A DNA stretch of 61,621 bases from Gammaproteobacteria bacterium (GTDB taxonomy: Bacteria > Pseudomonadota > Gammaproteobacteria > SZUA-229), in assembly GCA_024636785.1 (NCBI GenBank), contig JAGXGK010000052.1, forward strand, positions 1-61,621. Direction: 5' to 3'. The notes under the pieces are model-generated. The model had not been told where the DNA came from. It did no database searches and saw only the letters and a program-made list of their open reading frames with translations. Below are positions 58,396 to 61,621 of this stretch, in pieces. Within the stretch, counting starts at the first letter, position 1, and each line of letters begins with the position of its first letter. The translations under genes and the position numbers were made by a program.

Positions 58396-58974
58396 CTAGT
58401 TAGATTTCTTGACGAACTGGGTCAGGATGACGATTCGCTGGCCTTCCACCCGACCTTCGATATGCTCAGGGTTATCAGCGACCAGTGAAATGTTGCGTAC
58501 CGCAGTGCCGCGCTTGGCGGTAAAGCTGGCGCCTTTTACGTCGAGGTCCTTGATCAAAGTCACCGTATCGCCCGCCGCCAGTATTGCGCCATTGCTGTCC
58601 ACATGCTGTACCGCGTTGTCATCATTTTCAGCTTCACCGGCTTTTGCCCAGGCAAGGGTCGCATCATCCAGATAAAGCATGTCGAGCAGATCCTGCGGCC
58701 AGCCTTCGGTTTTCAGTCGCGTCAGCATGCGCCAGGCCATGACCTGTACCGCCGGAATCTGACTCCACATGCTGTCGTTGAGGCAGCGCCAGTGATTGAT
58801 GTCAATGTGGTCGGGGTTTTCGATCTGATCGCGACAGGTTGCACAGATAAGTACGCACTCATCAGCGTTGTCTTTGGAGGTGGCCAGGGTTTCGTAGACG
58901 CTCAGGTTTTCCGTAGCGCCACACAACTCGCATTTTGAGTCGCTGCGGCTGTGTAATGTTTTCTCGGTGTTCAT
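58396..58974 (-). CDS. PhnA-like zinc-ribbon protein
   Basis: This 192-residue protein combines an N-terminal zinc ribbon (CELCGA, CATCRD) with a C-terminal PhnA/YjdM-type domain (AILAAGDTVTLIKDLDVKGASFTAKRG, split as DTVTLIKDLDVKG and TAKRGTAVRNI). Despite the name, PhnA proteins are not established phosphonatases, so I give no function. The central helical region (WSQIPAVQVMAWRML) is family-like. It is convergent with spoT. Confidence 0.85.
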   Translation of the reverse strand: MNTEKTLHSRSDSKCELCGATENLSVYETLATSKDNADECVLICATCRDQIENPDHIDINHWRCLNDSMWSQIPAVQVMAWRMLTRLKTEGWPQDLLDMLYLDDATLAWAKAGEAENDDNAVQHVDSNGAILAAGDTVTLIKDLDVKGASFTAKRGTAVRNISLVADNPEHIEGRVEGQRIVILTQFVKKSN

Positions 58975-59075
58975 AAATGGACAGGGGCTTGAATTTAAAG
59001 GCAGCTATTGTAGCAAAAGCGACAGGGTATTAATTCAAAAATGACCGCTGATGCGGCAGTTAGGAGATGTCAGTG

Positions 59076-59744
59076 TTAAATCACACCTTCATTGCCGGCA
59101 TCATTACTTCCATTGGCGGGTGGCTGCACCGGCTCCTGCTGCTCACGCCGCTGCTTCATTTTATCAATGGCTTCACGCAGGGTCTCATTCATTTTATTCA
59201 TACCTTCGAGGAAGGTTTCACTCATTTCTCTGGAGCCTTCGCGCATAAACTGGTTGAGCATCTCCGCGCTTTCCTGCAGGGCATCATTCAGCGGGGCCGT
59301 ATCCAGATCTGACGATAGCGCATCAGGAGAAGCCTCATCAGTTTTTTGAAGAACCGGCTCCTGGGTGCGCGTCGCATCCACCTTCCACCGGCCATCTTCC
59401 AGCGTCAGAATAGTTGTGAAAGTCATAGCGGGAATATCACTCCGGCTTTGGCCCGGCGCCTCTTCGTCAGCACTGGATTCAGGGTTGATGATCGTAGTCA
59501 CAGTAGCGTATTCGTCGCCCACGTAGATCTCATCCAGCGGGATTTTTTGATCCTCCGGCAGCGCAAAGTAGTGGCTTAAATGGCTCTGGCTGTTTTTTGA
59601 AACCAGTTCCGATGCGCTGGCAAGATCGTCATTTTTGAGTGCCTGCCAGTATTTTTTGGCGACCTGGCTGGGGGTCTCGCTATAGGGCTGGCAGGCGCTG
59701 AGGCTGATAACTGCAAACAGGGTAATAAAAGCGGAATATTTCAT
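59076..59744 (-). CDS. Predicted lipoprotein, NTF2-like N-terminal domain
   Basis: This 222-residue lipoprotein has the lipobox LSAC (Cys18). Residues ~25-130 look like an NTF2/DUF4878-type domain (SQVAKKYWQALKNDDLASASELVS, split as AKKYWQALKNDD, and RWKVDATRT). A Met/Glu/Arg-rich amphipathic helix follows (~160-200, EGMNKMNETLREAIDKMKQ), then a Pro/Gln tail. The function is unknown; the helix could support oligomerisation at the membrane. Confidence 0.82.
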   Translation of the reverse strand: MKYSAFITLFAVISLSACQPYSETPSQVAKKYWQALKNDDLASASELVSKNSQSHLSHYFALPEDQKIPLDEIYVGDEYATVTTIINPESSADEEAPGQSRSDIPAMTFTTILTLEDGRWKVDATRTQEPVLQKTDEASPDALSSDLDTAPLNDALQESAEMLNQFMREGSREMSETFLEGMNKMNETLREAIDKMKQRREQQEPVQPPANGSNDAGNEGVI

Positions 59745-59842
59745 GGTTTCGGTATATAGATGATGGTTTTAGATGTTTTTGATTATGGTGGCTTGAAACT
59801 GAGAAGGCAACAGCCACATATATGGCTTTTTAGGAGGCTTTC

Positions 59843-59918
59843 GGATTCAGGATGAATTGGCTGCTCTTCCTCTTCCTCTCCCTTGCTTCAATCCTACTGA
59901 GCCCGGCAGCCTTTTAGG
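59843..59918. repeat. Dispersed intergenic repeat, copy 3 (short form)
   Basis: GGATTCAGGATGAATTGG is identical to 7172-7189, and the right block (TTGCTTCAATCCTACTGAG) matches 7292-7312 with changes. The hairpin insert present in copy 1 is absent. The right end touches the 3' end of the small gene at 59914. Confidence 0.55.
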
Positions 59919-60189
59919 CGATTTTTATTCTGACCACTTTCATGAATTCGAAATCCAGGCCGGCAATAGTTTCTTCAGCAGGATAGTAAGTCAGGTTGAC
60001 GCGCTGACCACTGAGATTCCGGTACTGTTTTTTACGTTTGTATTTGAATGGTATTTCACAGCCTTCGATGATCACCGTATTCAGAATCCAGTCGTCCTGA
60101 ACCCTCTGTACGTGCGAGATGACTTTCGCCATATCGGTATGAGTCAGCTGCTGATGTTTCTTTAAAAGCTTTTCAGGTTCGGATTTCAT
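59914..60189 (-). CDS. Small conserved-looking protein of unknown function
   Basis: This 91-residue basic protein has a well-formed sequence (LLKKHQQLTHTDMAKVIS, DWILNTVIIEGCEIPFKYKRKKQY, NLTYYPAEETIAGLDFEFMKVVRI). It looks like a widespread gammaproteobacterial hypothetical of about this size; I cannot name a function. An opposite-strand ORF at 59857-60165 is judged a shadow. No signal peptide or membrane helix is present. Confidence 0.68.
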   Translation of the reverse strand: MKSEPEKLLKKHQQLTHTDMAKVISHVQRVQDDWILNTVIIEGCEIPFKYKRKKQYRNLSGQRVNLTYYPAEETIAGLDFEFMKVVRIKIA

Positions 60190-60274
60190 CTGAGCTATTA
60201 TACGCTCAAACAGTCACACCAAGGCTGATTGTTAAATATTCCAGGAGGTTGTCGGGCGACAGACTCACCGATTA

Positions 60275-60877
60275 TTAAGTTTTTGTGGCGATGACAAGAA
60301 AGATTGGGTAGCGACTATCATTTTTAACCACGGTATGCGCAGTTAAAAAACGAACATCCTTGAAGCCGTGCTCCTTTAATAAGGTTTTTAGTCCGTCACG
60401 GTCAAAACCGTGGTGAAACACCCCCTCAACATCCTGCGGGTGAAAACCGCCGTCTTCCGTGTCGAGGTCAGCCAGTGCAATCCTGGCACCTGAGCTCAGG
60501 TGTTCGGAAAATGTCTGAATGAGTTTTGCGGTATCTTCTACGTGGTGCAGAGCCATGGCACTTATGATGAGATCAAATTGTGTCGCCAGTGGTGCGGTCA
60601 TAATGTTCTGACATACCGCTTCGACCTTGCCCTGCAATGCCGGCTTGGCGACCAGTTTTTCCAGCATGGCTGCGGAGATATCGACAGCGGTAATTTTATT
60701 TACAAAAGGGGCGATATGAGAACTGATCAGTCCTGTGCCTGCGCCGAAGTCCATCACCTGCATGCGATCATTAAGAGGGATCTGATTTAATATTAAGGGC
60801 CCGATTGCCGATGAAAGCTGATTAACCATCTCATTGGCATCCCAGTCTTTTGCTTTTTCATTAAAGTGATCTGACAC
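60275..60877 (-). CDS. SAM-dependent methyltransferase (class I)
   Basis: This 200-residue class I methyltransferase has the SAM-binding motif VMDFGAGTGLISSHI (~42-56), motif II VDISAAML and motif IV FDLIISAMALHHV. GTG 60875-60877 is chosen because AGAGG lies about 9 nt upstream and the protein then begins SDHFNEKAKDWD, as related enzymes do; the frame extends 22 further codons without homology. The substrate is unknown. Confidence 0.82.
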   Translation of the reverse strand: MSDHFNEKAKDWDANEMVNQLSSAIGPLILNQIPLNDRMQVMDFGAGTGLISSHIAPFVNKITAVDISAAMLEKLVAKPALQGKVEAVCQNIMTAPLATQFDLIISAMALHHVEDTAKLIQTFSEHLSSGARIALADLDTEDGGFHPQDVEGVFHHGFDRDGLKTLLKEHGFKDVRFLTAHTVVKNDSRYPIFLVIATKT

Positions 60878-60992
60878 TGAATATATCCTCTGGTTTAGGT
60901 AAAAGTGTGTATGGCAAAAAAAGCTAATATACGTATTTTGCAATAACCGCCCTGCCCGAGTAGAGCGGTAATTAGTATGTTCCGGGGCCTAA

Positions 60993-61621
60993 CTAAGGTT
61001 GGCCGCTGGCAAATTCAGCGAGTTTTGCATGATAAAGGCGCACGGCACTGGATAGATTGAACAGCAGTAGCACCTGAGCGACCACAAACAATACTGAAGC
61101 GGGATAAAAGAACCACTGCGGCCACAGGGCGGTGAGAATTAATAATATCAGACTGGCCATGTGAGCGCGGAATTGCCATAGGCCGGCTGCTTCAGGAATG
61201 ATCTTGCGCATGTGCGGGACTTTTACCTGGGAAGTGCGCTGGTTGTTATCGCGCAGGGTTTTGTTCTGGCTGCTGAGATGCAGCCAGATCAAAAACGGCA
61301 TGATTTTATACATCATGCCGTTTACCGTGGTCATGGCAAAACCGTGAATGACTAACACACCGAGCAACAATGCCGGTGGTTTCATGCCGGAGAAGCTGAG
61401 CGATAAGCCGATCAGAGCGGTCAGCGCAAGGCTGATCATGGCCAGTTGCCAGAAATTCAGGGTCAAATCGGGGAGTTTACGGCGTCTGGTATGTAGCAGC
61501 CACAAAGTGGTGAGTGCAAATGTCAGCAGGCAGATCGCCAGCAGTGCGTGACTGATCGTTTTCAATATTGCCAGCGGCCAGATCTGAATCAGGCTCAAAG
61601 TGAGCAGGGCGAAAAATATCA
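60993..61621 (-). CDS. Polytopic membrane protein, partial
   Basis: The coding frame runs off the right edge of the window; the visible 209 codons contain about six hydrophobic helices. The segment HGFAMTTVNGMMYKIMPFLIWLHL resembles a conserved helix of heme-copper oxidase-like or NnrS-like membrane proteins of unknown role, but no heme ligand pattern can be confirmed on the visible part. The stop is at 60993. A TTG at 61598 is internal and not the start. Confidence 0.7.
   Translation of the reverse strand, partial: IFFALLTLSLIQIWPLAILKTISHALLAICLLTFALTTLWLLHTRRRKLPDLTLNFWQLAMISLALTALIGLSLSFSGMKPPALLLGVLVIHGFAMTTVNGMMYKIMPFLIWLHLSSQNKTLRDNNQRTSQVKVPHMRKIIPEAAGLWQFRAHMASLILLILTALWPQWFFYPASVLFVVAQVLLLFNLSSAVRLYHAKLAEFASGQP

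Noticed and set aside
59857-60165. 102-codon plus-strand ORF
   Set aside because: It overlaps the minus-strand 91-residue gene, whose translation is far more protein-like.

Overview
The window reads as a chromosomal segment of a gammaproteobacterium, most likely a chemolithoautotroph of the sulfur-oxidiser type. Several gammaproteobacterial housekeeping blocks are intact: glyQ-glyS-gmhB-plsC, murJ-ribF-ileS-lspA-fkpB-ispH with divergent rpsT, rplU-rpmA/obgE-proB with divergent ispB, and gmk-rpoZ-spoT. Autotrophy is inferred from a proteobacterial phosphoribulokinase gene. No rRNA, CRISPR array, integrase, transposase or phage gene was seen. Two tRNA genes are present (Thr-CGT and Pro-CGG).

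Layout. 1-1474: 5' part of an ABC transporter ATPase gene, then a PPK2 polyphosphate kinase with a small partner ORF. 1758-6585: a block with a multicopper oxidase/CopB copper-resistance pair and a HipB/HipA-like kinase module. The block lies between greB and a second, degenerate copy of the greB 3' end in direct orientation, which looks like an accessory insertion at the end of greB. 6586-14198: greB, a three-gene sulfur-relay/tRNA-modification cluster, glyQS, gmhB and plsC. 14744-25352: a nitrate assimilation region. It has a nitrate/nitrite transporter and a fused PP2C phosphatase-kinase on the minus strand, facing nirB-nirD-nasA and a fused DmsB-DmsC-like gene on the plus strand. The intergenic region holds two sigma-54 type promoters pointing both ways and two NtrC-like sites.

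25357-32732: tatD, prk preceded by a SulP transporter in the same direction, a second divergent SulP transporter, trmB, thiG and thiS. 32898-36085: a secreted coiled-coil protein of unknown function, thiO, tRNA-Thr and ppa. 36330-43280: a type IV pilus minor-pilin operon (fimT-pilV-pilW-pilX, a small secreted protein, pilY1, pilE), ending convergent with ispH. 43303-58393: mostly housekeeping. 58396-61621: a PhnA-like protein, a lipoprotein, a small conserved-looking protein, a methyltransferase and a partial membrane protein.

How the parts fit. The nitrate genes form a self-contained uptake and reduction route: transporter, molybdenum nitrate reductase fed by an inferred quinol-linked membrane Fe-S protein, then siroheme nitrite reductase to ammonium. 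The promoter sequences suggest control by nitrogen status. The SulP-prk pair suggests inorganic carbon uptake beside the Calvin cycle. Several intergenic regions carry dispersed or inverted repeats (7172-7336, 7749-7869, 34025-34141, 35378-35410, 59843-59918). The most unusual items are the greB-flanked copper/HipBA block, the DmsBC-like fusion in an assimilatory operon, the divergent sigma-54/NtrC control region, and an apparent CTG start for murJ.
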